A stretch of 7,962 bases of DNA, taken from positions 2,663-10,624 of the forward strand of contig DYKL01000093.1 in assembly GCA_020722645.1 (NCBI GenBank), read 5' to 3'. The stretch is from Acetofilamentum sp. GTDB taxonomy: Bacteria > Bacteroidota > Bacteroidia > Bacteroidales > JAFGUD01. Position 1 is the stretch's first letter; each line of letters starts with the position of its first letter. The position numbers and the translations under genes were made by a program. Positions 1-7,962 of the stretch are shown here, piece by piece. The notes under the pieces were generated by a model that saw only the letters and a list, made by a program, of their open reading frames with translations, was not told the origin of the DNA and did not search any database.

Positions 1-96
1 ATTATCACATTGGCTAATTATCACATTATCACATTGGCTAATTATCACATTATCACATTGGCTAATTATCACATTGACACATTAACAAATTGGCAC
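1..96. repeat. Nested 8-bp / 24-bp tandem repeat, truncated by window edge
   Basis: Twelve consecutive 8-bp units can be read without a gap, all starting ATT: ATTATCAC, ATTGGCTA, then two further sets of ATTATCAC, ATTATCAC, ATTGGCTA, then ATTATCAC, ATTGACAC, ATTAACAA and ATTGGCAC. Positions 17-40 and 41-64 are identical 24-bp copies, and 1-16 equals the last 16 bases of that unit, so the array almost certainly continues to the left. The last units (73-96) have diverged and run into a T-tract at 98-105. The unit length is not a multiple of three in a reading sense that would suggest a protein, and no gene is visible here. The repeat is intergenic, upstream of the macroglobulin gene. Its function is unknown; it may be a dispersed intergenic repeat or a slippage-prone array. 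Confidence 0.93.
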
Positions 97-170
97 ATTT
101 TTTTTAATATTTTTTCACAAATTCGCATAAAAAAAGTTAATATTATAAGTTTTTAGTAAAAAAAATTAAC
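97..170. other. Phased A/T-tract leader, possible curved DNA
   Basis: Five homopolymer tracts of five or more bases lie here: T at 98-105, T at 110-115, A at 129-135, T at 150-154 and A at 158-165. Their centres (about 101.5, 112.5, 132, 152 and 161.5) fall close to multiples of 10 bp. Tracts phased with the helical repeat are known to bend DNA, and such bends upstream of promoters can aid transcription. The spacing is seen directly; the curvature and any effect on the downstream gene are inferred. In a genome this rich in A and T some phasing can occur by chance. Confidence 0.4.
122..154 (+). promoter_or_regulatory. Weak candidate promoter for the macroglobulin gene
   Basis: Bacteroidetes housekeeping promoters follow TTTG, 19-21 bases, TAnnTTTG. 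The best approximate match is TTCG at 122-125, a 21-base gap, and TAAGTTTT at 147-154, one base off in each box. This would start a transcript about 60 bases before the ATG at 222. An alternative -7 box is TATCTTGT at 191-198, but it has no good partner upstream. The gene must have a promoter in or before this leader, but which match is real cannot be decided by eye. Confidence 0.22.
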
Positions 171-221
171 ATTTACTCGTTTGATTTTTATATCTTGTAC
201 AAAATTTATAAATCAAATATT

Positions 222-3200
222 ATGAAAAAACTGTTATTTTTTTCAGGGATTATTTTATTTTTATGTATTTTAATTCCTACAAATTTAAAAGCTCAAAACA
301 TGAAGTTCTATAAAAAAAAATGGAAAACTGTTGATTCTTTAATTTCTAAAGCTTTACCACAATCAGCAATTAAAGAAATTGACGAAATACACAAAATAGC
401 CACAAAAGAAGGTAATCAAGACCAACTTTTAAAGTGTTATGTGTACTATTTGAAAACAAAAGAAAGTTTTGAAGAAGATGCATTTGAACTGATTTTAACT
501 CAAATGGAGAAGGATACTAAAGAAGCCCCTTTTCCAAATAATGCGATTTTGCATTCTATGATGGCAGATATGTACTGGTGGTATTATCAATCAAATTCAT
601 GGACAATAGCGGAAAGAACTGAAATTGCAAATTTCAAACCCGATGATGTTAAAACATGGACAAGCGAAAATTTTGTTGATGCTGTAATAAAACATCACAC
701 AGCTTCCCTTGCACAATCCGAAGAATTGAAAAAAACACCTTACACTTTTTATCAGGAAATGATTTCAAAAGGTACAAAACCTGAATATCTAAGACCTACA
801 TTGTATGATTTTATTGCTGCAAAAGTTGTTCAGTTTTACTCAAATCCTGAAGCAAGTATAACACGTCCGGCAGATTATTTCCAAATTGCCGACGATTTTT
901 ATTATTCTTCTGCTAAAGATTTTGCTTTCCAAAAAATAGAAAGTATTGATACTTTATCGCTTCACTACAATGGAATTTTGGTGCTACAGGAATGGTTAAA
1001 ATTCAGACTATCCAATTTAAATGAAACAGAAGCTCTGATTGACGCTAATCTGATAAGGCTCGATTATGTTAATAATTTCAGCGTTAATCCTCAAAAAGAG
1101 CAATTATATCTTGATGCATTATTAAACATCGAGGCAAAATATCCGTCTAACAAACATATAAATTATGTTAAACTCAAAATAGCAGATTATTATTATAATA
1201 ATGCCTCAAAATACAACCCCGAAAATAAATCTACCGAAAAATACAAAGATTACTACAAAATAGCCCATGCAAAATTTAAAGAGTTGGTACCTAACGATAA
1301 ATATGATGAAATTAGCGGATATGCTCAACAAAGAATTATCAGCATCGAAAGTAAAAGCTTAAATTTTAATTTTGAGGAAGTTCTTATTCCTTCTGAAACT
1401 TTTCCGGTAAAGGTTGATTATAAAAATATTGATAAAATATATTTCGAAATTCGTGCTATTTCAAATGAATCATTTATAAAATATCAACAAAAATATTACG
1501 ATGACAAATTTATTGAAAAAGTCAGGTCGCATAAAAAATTAATCAAAACATACAGCTTTGATTTAAAAGGTATAGATGATTTTCATAATCATTCAACAGA
1601 AGTTTTACTTGAAGGTTTACCAAGTGGTCAGTATATAATTCTTATTTCAAGTGATGAAAATTTCAAATTTGAAGAATCTTCAATTTCGTATCAGTTTGTT
1701 CAGGTTTCCAATTTAAGTTTTATTTATCAGCAAATTGAAAACGGAGCTTATGATTGTTTGGTTTTTGACAGAGAAAACGGAAAACCGAAGCAAAATATCA
1801 AAGTAGATGCGTTTTATTCAAAATATAATTACACATTGAACCAATATGTCGAAAAATTATACGGAACATATATTACCGACCAGAATGGTTATATAAATAT
1901 TCAGCCTAAAAGCGAAGATGACTGGTATTCTTTATATTTCAAACTGTCTGAAAAGTCTGATACACTTCATATAAACGACGGTTTTTATATCCAAAAATAT
2001 AATAGATATCAAAACACAACAAATGAAATTCAGTTTTATACTGACAGGAAAATGTACAGACCCGGTCAAACCGTTTATTTTAAAGGGATTGTCCTAAATT
2101 CATATCAGAAAGACAGAAAAATAGTTCCGAATTTTCCTGTAAATGTTATATTTTATGATGTTAATTATCAAAAAATTGCTGAACAGAAATATACTTCCAA
2201 TGAATTTGGCACTTTTAACGGTTCTTTCTCTATTCCTTTGGGTTTATTAAACGGAACAATGTCTATAACTACAAGTTATGGCTCAACTGAAATACAAGTT
2301 GAAGAATACAAAAGACCGACTTTTGAAGTTGAAGTTCTACCTGTAAAAGAACAATTTTTGGTTAATGATATTGTTACTATTAAAGGTAAAGCCGAAAATT
2401 ATGCCGGAGTTAAATTATCTGATGCTACTGTTCAATTTACCGTTCAACGCCAAAATATTTGGTACGGTTGGTGGTGGTGGAACTACAAACAAGATATAGT
2501 AATGATTGAAAGAGGTGTTGTTACTACCGATGAAAAAGGAGAATTTGAAATAAAATTCAAGGCAATACCTGATTTAGAAATGCCTATAGACCAGAATACC
2601 GCTTTTAACTATAGTGTAAGCATTGATGTTACTGACATTAACGGCGAAACTCAAACTACACAGCAAAGCATATACGTTGGCTATACCGCTTTAAAGTTTG
2701 GTACAGATTTGAATGATAAAATTAATAAAGATAATTTTAACAAAGATACAATTGAATTTGTTATATCTTCACAAAATTTGAACTACGAAAATGTTGATGC
2801 AACGGGTAAAATCGAAGTTTTTGCTTTAAAAATGCCCGAAAACCCGATTAGAAATCGTTACTGGGCTAAACCTGATATGCCGATGTATTCAAAAGAAGAA
2901 TGGCAAAAACAATATCCTGATAATGAATACGAAAAAGAATCTGATTTCAGATTTTGGGAAGTCAGCAAATCTGTCTGGACAAAATCTTTTGACACAAAAG
3001 TTACTAGAAAAATTGACTACAAAGATTTTTCAAATTTCGAGTCCGGAGTTTATAAAATGCTGATTACATCAAAAGATGCTTTTGGTAACGATGTAACTCA
3101 TGAACAATTTTTTGTTATTTATTCAGAAAAATCAAAAGAATTACCTTATAAAACTGATGGTTGGTTTGCTGATATAAAAGTTTATTGTGAACCCGGCGAA

Positions 3201-6200
3201 AATGCTAAATTTTTAATAGGTGCTGCCGGTGAAACTACGGTTATTTTTCAAATCACTACTCAGGATAAAGTTACAAAAAGAGAATTTATTAAAATCAACA
3301 AAGAACAAAAACTCGTCGAAATACCTATTACAGAAGAAATGCGAGGTGGTTTTTCTGTTTCTTTCATTTATGTCATTAACGGCAGATTCTATAATTACTC
3401 ATCACCTGTGATTGTGCCATTTTCAAATAAACAGTTAGAATTTGAATTTGCAACTTTCAGAGATAAATTACTCCCCGGACAAAAGGAAGAATGGAACATA
3501 ATAATTAAAGATAAAACCGGAGATAAAATATCAGCAGAATTATTGGCTACTTTGTACGACGCTTCGCTTGATGCTTTGATTTCAAATTACTGGAGTTTCT
3601 ACCCTTATGCTTATACTTATGGTAATTTATACTGGAACAGCAAAACATTCAGTACAAAATATTCAAGCAATCATAATTTTTACGATTATAAATCTATCTA
3701 TTTTACTACATTATATTACCCTTCTTTTAACTGGTTCGGATTTTCATTCTACAATTACGATTACTACTCCCTTGGTTACGGAAATTACAGAAATAAAACC
3801 ATGACAAAAAACGGCAACGTTGATTATATGATGAATGGTGAAGTTCTGGCTGATGAAGTTACAACAGGTAAATCAGATAAAAAAGTTTTGGAAGAAAAAG
3901 AAGCACCTCCGATGCCTGTAAGTACATTAATTACAGAAGAAGACCGTGATGAAGGTATTATGACCGGTGGTCTTAAAGATGGAAAAGATGTTCAAATCAG
4001 ACAAAATTTCAATGAAACAGCATTCTTTTATCCTGAATTAAGAACAAATGAAAAAGGCGAAGTTGTTATTTCTTTTACTATTCCCGAATCACTTACAAAA
4101 TGGAGATTTTTGGGGATAGCTCATACAAAAGATTTAAAATTCGGTACTTTTGATAAATCTGTGATTACTCAAAAAGAATTGATGGTAATGCCCAATGCAC
4201 CAAGATTTTTCCGTCAGGGCGACACTATGTTTTTTGCCGCTAAAATCGCTAATTTATCCGAACAGGACTTAAGCGGAACTGTTTCAATTGAATTTATTGA
4301 TGAATTGACAGGCAAAAACATCGAAATATTAGCAAAAAATGAACAAGCTTCAAAAGATTTCAGCGTCAAAAAAGGACTCAACGCACCTGTTCAATGGGAA
4401 ATTATTATTCCTGATGATGCCAAAATGATTACTTACAAAATTGTTGCAAAAGCAGGTACTTTCTCTGATGGTGAACAAAAACCTATACCGGTAATGACTA
4501 ACCGTATTTTAGTTACAGAATCATTACCTTTGCCTGTCAGAGCAAATCAAACAAAAACTTTTGAATTTACTAAGCTCATCGAATCAGCAAAATCAACAAC
4601 TATAAAAACAGAAAAACTGACTGTAGAATTTACTTCAAATCCGGCTTGGTATGCTGTTCAGGCATTGCCTTATATGATTGAATATCCTTATGAATGTTCA
4701 GAACAGACATTTACAAGATATTACGCTAACACGCTTGCATCATATATTGCTAATTCATCTCCAAAAATTAAAGCAGTATTTGAACAATGGAAAAATTACG
4801 AACCTTCTGCTTTAATGTCTAATCTTGAAAAAAATCAGGAGTTAAAACAAGTTTTACTTGAAGAAACTCCTTGGGTTTTGAATGCACAAGACGAAAATCA
4901 GCGAAAACATAATGTTGCTCTTTTGTTCGACTTAAACAGAATGTCTTACGAGCGTGATAATGCTTTCAAAAAATTACAAAGAGAACAAACCCTAAACGGT
5001 GGCTGGCCCTGGTTCAAAGGAATGCCTGAAAGTTGGTATATCACTCAATACATTGCCGAAGGTATCGGGCATTTGAAACATTTGAATGTTTTAACTCAAA
5101 ACGATAATAATGTCATAAAAATGGGCGAACAGGCTGTTGGTTTCTGTGATAAACAAATGAATAAAGAATACGAATGGATAAAAAAACATTACGACGAAGA
5201 ACAAATGAAAAATTATCACGTAAGTTCAATTATTATTCATTATTTTTATATGAGAAGTTTCTATGAAATTGATTTAGATAAAAAATATGAAGAAGCTTAT
5301 AACTATTTCTACGGTCAAATGAAAAAATTTTGGACTGATTATGAGCTTTATTCTCAGGGGCTTATGATAATGGCATTTTATCGTGCAGATGATAAAGAAA
5401 TTACAGATGACCTTATCAAATCATTCAGAGAGAGAGCATTACACCACGAAGAACTTGGAATGTACTGGAAAGAAAATGTTTCAGGTTATTACTGGTATCA
5501 ATCTACAATTCAAACTCAGGCTCTAATGATTGAAGTTTTCCATGAAGTAGCAAAAGATAATGAAAGTGTTGATGAACTTAAAGTATGGTTATTGAAAAAC
5601 AAACAAACCAACGACTGGAAAACGACAACAGCAACAGCACAAGCCGTTTATTCATTGCTCTTAACAGGCGGAATTGACTTGCTTGCTAACAGTCAAATTG
5701 TTCCTGTTCAGCTCGGAAATAAAACAATAGACCCTGAAAATGACCCGGACATCAAAACAGAAGCCGGTACAGGCTATTATAAAGTAAGTTTCAGTGGTAA
5801 CGAAGTAAAACCCGAATGGGGACATTTAAGAGTTTCAAATATGAACGACGGTGTGGCTTGGGGTGCTGTTTACTGGCAATATTTTGAAGATATTGACAAG
5901 ATTACTCCTCACGAAACACCTCTTAAATTAAAAAAAGACCTCTACAAAGAAGTTATGACCGACAGAGGTGCTACTTTAGAAATAATTAAATCAGGTGATA
6001 ATCTGAAAATTGGCGATAAAGTGATTGTTAGAATTGAATTAAGAGTTGACCGTGATATGGAATTTATTCACATGAAAGATATGCGTGCCGCCGGATTTGA
6101 ACCTATCAATGTTATTTCAACATACAAATGGCAAGATGGTCTGGGATATTATGAATCTACAAAAGATGCTTCTACTAACTTTTTTATTGACTTTTTACCC

Positions 6201-6341
6201 AAAGGTACTTATGTCTTTGAATATCCATTGAGAGTAACCGCTGCCGGTTCATTCTCTAACGGTATAACAACTATTCAATGTATGTATGCACCTGAATTTA
6301 TGAGTCATAGTCAAGGACAAAGAGTTAGAATTAATCCGTAA
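222..6341 (+). CDS. Thioester-containing bacterial alpha-2-macroglobulin, exported, 2039 aa
   Basis: This is a giant protease-trapping protein of the alpha-2-macroglobulin family. In the family, a protease cuts a bait loop, the protein collapses around it, and an internal Cys-Gln thioester bonds covalently to it. The start is ATG 222, not the in-frame TTG at 195, because the signal peptide (about 1-24, MKKLLFFSG..., cleavage near LKA-QN) begins exactly there. Cys15 lies inside the hydrophobic core without a good lipobox, so a soluble periplasmic or secreted protein is likelier than a lipoprotein. Residues 27-380 look helical and repeat-like. Beta macroglobulin domains follow from about 382, including the MG2 hallmark TDRKMYRPGQTVYFKG (607-622) and MG3 from EEYKRPTFEV (694). 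An aromatic-rich and then charged segment (1123-1261) sits at the expected bait position. The A2M core starts at NFNETAFFYPELRT (1262). The thioester domain carries CSEQ (Cys1492, Gln1495) and GGWPWFKG (1593). The receptor-binding-like C-terminal domain starts near 1914. Length is usual for Bacteroidetes members and no frameshift is seen. It is followed by its own terminator. Confidence 0.96.
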   Translation: MKKLLFFSGIILFLCILIPTNLKAQNMKFYKKKWKTVDSLISKALPQSAIKEIDEIHKIATKEGNQDQLLKCYVYYLKTKESFEEDAFELILTQMEKDTKEAPFPNNAILHSMMADMYWWYYQSNSWTIAERTEIANFKPDDVKTWTSENFVDAVIKHHTASLAQSEELKKTPYTFYQEMISKGTKPEYLRPTLYDFIAAKVVQFYSNPEASITRPADYFQIADDFYYSSAKDFAFQKIESIDTLSLHYNGILVLQEWLKFRLSNLNETEALIDANLIRLDYVNNFSVNPQKEQLYLDALLNIEAKYPSNKHINYVKLKIADYYYNNASKYNPENKSTEKYKDYYKIAHAKFKELVPNDKYDEISGYAQQRIISIESKSLNFNFEEVLIPSETFPVKVDYKNIDKIYFEIRAISNESFIKYQQKYYDDKFIEKVRSHKKLIKTYSFDLKGIDDFHNHSTEVLLEGLPSGQYIILISSDENFKFEESSISYQFVQVSNLSFIYQQIENGAYDCLVFDRENGKPKQNIKVDAFYSKYNYTLNQYVEKLYGTYITDQNGYINIQPKSEDDWYSLYFKLSEKSDTLHINDGFYIQKYNRYQNTTNEIQFYTDRKMYRPGQTVYFKGIVLNSYQKDRKIVPNFPVNVIFYDVNYQKIAEQKYTSNEFGTFNGSFSIPLGLLNGTMSITTSYGSTEIQVEEYKRPTFEVEVLPVKEQFLVNDIVTIKGKAENYAGVKLSDATVQFTVQRQNIWYGWWWWNYKQDIVMIERGVVTTDEKGEFEIKFKAIPDLEMPIDQNTAFNYSVSIDVTDINGETQTTQQSIYVGYTALKFGTDLNDKINKDNFNKDTIEFVISSQNLNYENVDATGKIEVFALKMPENPIRNRYWAKPDMPMYSKEEWQKQYPDNEYEKESDFRFWEVSKSVWTKSFDTKVTRKIDYKDFSNFESGVYKMLITSKDAFGNDVTHEQFFVIYSEKSKELPYKTDGWFADIKVYCEPGENAKFLIGAAGETTVIFQITTQDKVTKREFIKINKEQKLVEIPITEEMRGGFSVSFIYVINGRFYNYSSPVIVPFSNKQLEFEFATFRDKLLPGQKEEWNIIIKDKTGDKISAELLATLYDASLDALISNYWSFYPYAYTYGNLYWNSKTFSTKYSSNHNFYDYKSIYFTTLYYPSFNWFGFSFYNYDYYSLGYGNYRNKTMTKNGNVDYMMNGEVLADEVTTGKSDKKVLEEKEAPPMPVSTLITEEDRDEGIMTGGLKDGKDVQIRQNFNETAFFYPELRTNEKGEVVISFTIPESLTKWRFLGIAHTKDLKFGTFDKSVITQKELMVMPNAPRFFRQGDTMFFAAKIANLSEQDLSGTVSIEFIDELTGKNIEILAKNEQASKDFSVKKGLNAPVQWEIIIPDDAKMITYKIVAKAGTFSDGEQKPIPVMTNRILVTESLPLPVRANQTKTFEFTKLIESAKSTTIKTEKLTVEFTSNPAWYAVQALPYMIEYPYECSEQTFTRYYANTLASYIANSSPKIKAVFEQWKNYEPSALMSNLEKNQELKQVLLEETPWVLNAQDENQRKHNVALLFDLNRMSYERDNAFKKLQREQTLNGGWPWFKGMPESWYITQYIAEGIGHLKHLNVLTQNDNNVIKMGEQAVGFCDKQMNKEYEWIKKHYDEEQMKNYHVSSIIIHYFYMRSFYEIDLDKKYEEAYNYFYGQMKKFWTDYELYSQGLMIMAFYRADDKEITDDLIKSFRERALHHEELGMYWKENVSGYYWYQSTIQTQALMIEVFHEVAKDNESVDELKVWLLKNKQTNDWKTTTATAQAVYSLLLTGGIDLLANSQIVPVQLGNKTIDPENDPDIKTEAGTGYYKVSFSGNEVKPEWGHLRVSNMNDGVAWGAVYWQYFEDIDKITPHETPLKLKKDLYKEVMTDRGATLEIIKSGDNLKIGDKVIVRIELRVDRDMEFIHMKDMRAAGFEPINVISTYKWQDGLGYYESTKDASTNFFIDFLPKGTYVFEYPLRVTAAGSFSNGITTIQCMYAPEFMSHSQGQRVRINP
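3588..4004 (+). other. Candidate bait region of the macroglobulin (residues 1123-1261)
   Basis: This is a segment within the macroglobulin gene, not a separate gene. Residues 1123-1189 contain 29 Tyr, Phe or Trp among 67 residues, with many Asn, Ser and Gly, for example NYDYYSLGYGNY near the end. Residues 1190-1261 are then rich in Lys, Glu and Asp with a Pro-rich patch (EAPPMP) and look unstructured. The A2M core domain begins at 1262. In characterised family members the protease-sensitive bait loop lies just before this core, within the MG6 region, so the position fits. The charged linker offers many Lys, Arg, Glu and Met sites for proteases. That this is the bait is inferred from position and composition. 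Confidence 0.5.
4695..4706 (+). other. Codons of the CSEQ thioester motif
   Basis: The four codons TGT TCA GAA CAG encode Cys1492-Ser-Glu-Gln1495, within the sequence EYPYECSEQTFTRYYAN. The family motif is C-x-E-Q, whose Cys and Gln side chains form the reactive thioester. The surrounding YPY and the following TFTRYYAN match the usual bacterial context. Its presence separates this protein from thioester-less paralogues of the YfaS type and predicts covalent capture of proteases. Confidence 0.9.
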
Positions 6342-6357
6342 TCATCAAATTTTAAAT

Positions 6358-6392
6358 GAAAATCCGATAATAATTTAGGTTATCGGATTTTC
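6358..6392. terminator. Intrinsic terminator after the macroglobulin gene, 13-bp perfect stem
   Basis: GAAAATCCGATAA (6358-6370) is the exact reverse complement of TTATCGGATTTTC (6380-6392), with a 9-base loop TAATTTAGG. On the + strand the right arm ends in TTTTC followed by TTATTT, and on the - strand the arm is also followed by a T-rich run, so it could stop transcription from both sides. It lies 16 bases after the stop codon at 6339-6341. It makes readthrough into the phospholipase gene unlikely. Confidence 0.85.
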
Positions 6393-6656
6393 TTATTTAA
6401 TTTATAATAATCGGATGTCAACTTTTTTATATTACAAGAAAAAGCGAAGGTGTGGCTTTTGCTCTCAAACAGTCATACTGGAAATATCTTGCTTGAACTG
6501 AACGTTGATTGTAAACATTACATAAACAAAGTGAAATTAATTGTACAATGTTATTTTATTATCTAATTACTCTGTTAATGCAACAATTTGCTTCCAGCAG
6601 GACATTTGGGGTAGTGTTTTTAATCCACAGTCAGTTTTACGACCTTTTTAAAAAAA
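6393..6656. other. Gene-free spacer between the two genes
   Basis: I see no convincing gene here on either strand. The longest open stretches are about 37 codons on the + strand from the TTG at 6541 and about 25 codons on the - strand in 6580-6650, neither resembling a known protein. The stretch from about 6440 to 6500 and from 6580 to 6645 looks less A/T-biased than the surrounding spacer. A small hairpin occurs at 6440-6460 (AAAAGC and GCTTTT around a 9-base loop). ATCGGAT recurs at 6410-6416, copying part of the terminator arm. The length and composition would suit a decayed gene, a dispersed repeat or a small RNA, but nothing decides between them. Confidence 0.5.
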
Positions 6657-6688
6657 TTTGACAATAGTTATCAAATCACTTAAAAGTT
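6657..6688 (+). promoter_or_regulatory. Candidate promoter for the patatin gene
   Basis: TTTGACA at 6657-6663 contains both the Bacteroidetes -33 element TTTG and a perfect TTGACA. After 17 bases comes TAAAAG at 6681-6686, four of six matches to TATAAT; as TAAAAGTT it is only a poor match to the Bacteroidetes TAnnTTTG box, although the 20-base gap from TTTG is correct. A transcript would begin near 6693, about 40 bases before the ATG at 6734. The upstream terminator makes a promoter in this spacer necessary, which adds support. Confidence 0.4.
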
Positions 6689-6733
6689 CACGGACAATAG
6701 TAATTGCATATCCCAAAAAACAAATTATTAAAA

Positions 6734-7756
6734 ATGAAAAAATTGTTTTTAGCCTTATTTATTTTTACCCCAGTTTTGTGCTATTCGCAAGAGTATAATG
6801 TAGAAAATTTAGTTTTTGAAGGTGCCGGTATCAGAGGAATTGCTTATGCAGGTGTTTTACAGCAGTTAGATTCAATGGGAATTTTGAAAAATGTTAAAAA
6901 AGTAGGAGGGACATCAGCCGGTGCAATCACAGCACTTTGTATTTCATTGGGTTATGATTACAACGAAATTGAGAAGATTATTTCAGAAACTGATTTTCAG
7001 GACTTTAATCAAGGCTCGTTTTTGTTTGGACCAAGACGTTTTGTGAAAAATTTCGGTTGGTTCAAAAACAGGGAATTTCAAAAATGGCTTTCCAAACTTG
7101 TTAAAAATAAAGGTTTTGATGCTGATATTACTCTTAAAGAATTGCACGAAACCGGCAATATTGATTTATATCTTACATCTACAAGTTTAAATAATCAAAA
7201 ACTTTTAATTTTGTCTTACCTGACCTACCCGAATATGAAAGTTGTTGATGCTGTAACAGCTTCTATGTCAATTCCTTTGTACTTTGAACCTCTTTACATA
7301 GACTCTGTCGGAAATGTTTACAATAAAAAGAATGCCCCCAAGGAACACGATTTATTGTTGGACGGTGGATTTATCGCTAATTTCCCGATTTTTATATTTG
7401 ATAGTATTTATTACGAAAAAGGACAAGCCATAAGAATTGAAAATCCTAAAACATTAGGAATCAGAATTGATACTGATGAACAAATTTTATATGATAATGA
7501 AAATAAAGGTCTGGCTCCGATGGAAATAAATAATATAACAGACTATGTTCAAGCTTTTTATGTTTTCACCCTTGAAAATCTGAACAGAAGTTTTTTAACT
7601 GAAAAAGATTGGCAAAGAACCATTTCTGTGTCTTCGGTAGGAATAGGTCCAAAAGTCAAAAAATTATCTGAAAAGCAAAAAAAAGACTTGATAAACAGCG
7701 GCTCAAAAGCAACAAAAAAATATTTTGAAAATCACAGTGTAAACATATTAAATTAG
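6734..7756 (+). CDS. Exported patatin-like phospholipase, 340 aa
   Basis: This protein belongs to the patatin family of serine acyl hydrolases, which cleave fatty acyl chains from phospholipids and other lipids using a Ser-Asp dyad. All family motifs are visible: the oxyanion loop EGAGIRG (residues 29-35), the nucleophile elbow GTSAG (59-63, Ser61), the SIPLYFEP block, and DGG (210-212, Asp210) in LLLDGGFIANFP. The start is ATG 6734 rather than the in-frame TTG 6704, because MKKLFLALFIFTPVLCYSQ is a complete signal peptide; cleavage near YSQ is likely. Cys16 follows PVL, a poor lipobox, so lipid anchoring is unlikely but not excluded. There is no room for an outer-membrane barrel as in PlpD-type patatins and no type IX sorting domain at the C-terminus, so the periplasm is the simplest location. 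It appears intact and transcribed alone. The natural substrate cannot be told from the sequence. Confidence 0.94.
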   Translation: MKKLFLALFIFTPVLCYSQEYNVENLVFEGAGIRGIAYAGVLQQLDSMGILKNVKKVGGTSAGAITALCISLGYDYNEIEKIISETDFQDFNQGSFLFGPRRFVKNFGWFKNREFQKWLSKLVKNKGFDADITLKELHETGNIDLYLTSTSLNNQKLLILSYLTYPNMKVVDAVTASMSIPLYFEPLYIDSVGNVYNKKNAPKEHDLLLDGGFIANFPIFIFDSIYYEKGQAIRIENPKTLGIRIDTDEQILYDNENKGLAPMEINNITDYVQAFYVFTLENLNRSFLTEKDWQRTISVSSVGIGPKVKKLSEKQKKDLINSGSKATKKYFENHSVNILN

Positions 7757-7962
7757 AAAATATATCAGGGATAGTTGAGTTTAAGGTAATTTTTCTGTTT
7801 TTTCAGCCAAAATCGACAAAATTTTAGCATTTTTTCAGAAAAAACGCTCATAAATGCGTTTTAACGCACGAAAATCATTTTTCCAACCTAAAACACCACT
7901 TTTTGAAAAATGGCTCTAAAATGCACAGAAATGCCCCAAATTCGCATTCGGCTTATTTTTTT
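7757..7962. other. Gene-free right edge with short inverted repeats
   Basis: No gene is supported in these 206 bases. AAAACGC (7841-7847) can pair with GCGTTTT (7856-7862) across an 8-base loop, and the same GCGTT can instead pair with AACGC at 7863-7867. CATTTTTC (7876-7883) and GAAAAATG (7905-7912) form a looser inverted repeat. None is followed by a clean T-run on the + strand, so a terminator for the patatin gene is possible here but weak. A - strand open stretch of 24 codons enters from the right edge and ends at a TAG near 7890; it is too short to call the end of a neighbouring gene. Confidence 0.4.
7841..7867. repeat. Overlapping inverted repeats with two alternative pairings
   Basis: The order is AACGC, then GCGTT, then AACGC. 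The central GCGTT (7856-7860) can pair upstream with a 7-bp stem or downstream with a 5-6-bp stem and a very tight loop. The two hairpins exclude each other. It lies 85 bases after the patatin stop codon. It may be a weak transcript end or the edge of a dispersed repeat; no protein or RNA family is recognised. Confidence 0.35.

Overview
The window is strongly AT-rich. It has A-rich, Shine-Dalgarno-poor translation starts, secreted proteins beginning MKKL, and a very large alpha-2-macroglobulin with the C-terminal signature typical of Bacteroidetes homologues (for example KWQDGLGYYESTKDASTNFF). This points to a member of the phylum Bacteroidota. I cannot place it in a genus from sequence alone.

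Layout, left to right. Positions 1-96 are a nested tandem repeat: twelve consecutive 8-bp units of the form ATTNNCNN, organised in a higher-order 24-bp period. This runs into an A/T-tract-rich leader (97-221) whose tracts are spaced at about 10-bp multiples, as in intrinsically curved DNA. Positions 222-6341 hold one complete gene for a 2039-residue exported bacterial alpha-2-macroglobulin with an intact thioester motif (CSEQ, Cys1492). The segment just before its A2M core domain, where the protease bait is expected, is extraordinarily rich in Tyr/Phe/Trp. A perfect 13-bp stem-loop terminator closes the gene at 6358-6392. A gene-free spacer of about 390 bases follows, with a plausible promoter near its end (TTGACA at 6658). 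Positions 6734-7756 hold a complete gene for a 340-residue exported patatin-like phospholipase with all catalytic motifs present. The last 206 bases hold no gene that I can support, only short overlapping inverted repeats.

Functionally, the window holds two separately transcribed genes for envelope or secreted proteins: a suicide-type protease trap and a lipid acyl hydrolase. Both are exported by Sec signal peptides without a convincing lipobox. The terminator and long spacer argue against an operon, so a joint role is possible (envelope defence or interaction with other cells) but not shown. No transposase, CRISPR array, tRNA or rRNA was seen. I do not see a clearly new multi-gene system. 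The most unusual items are the nested 8/24-bp repeat and the aromatic-rich candidate bait region.
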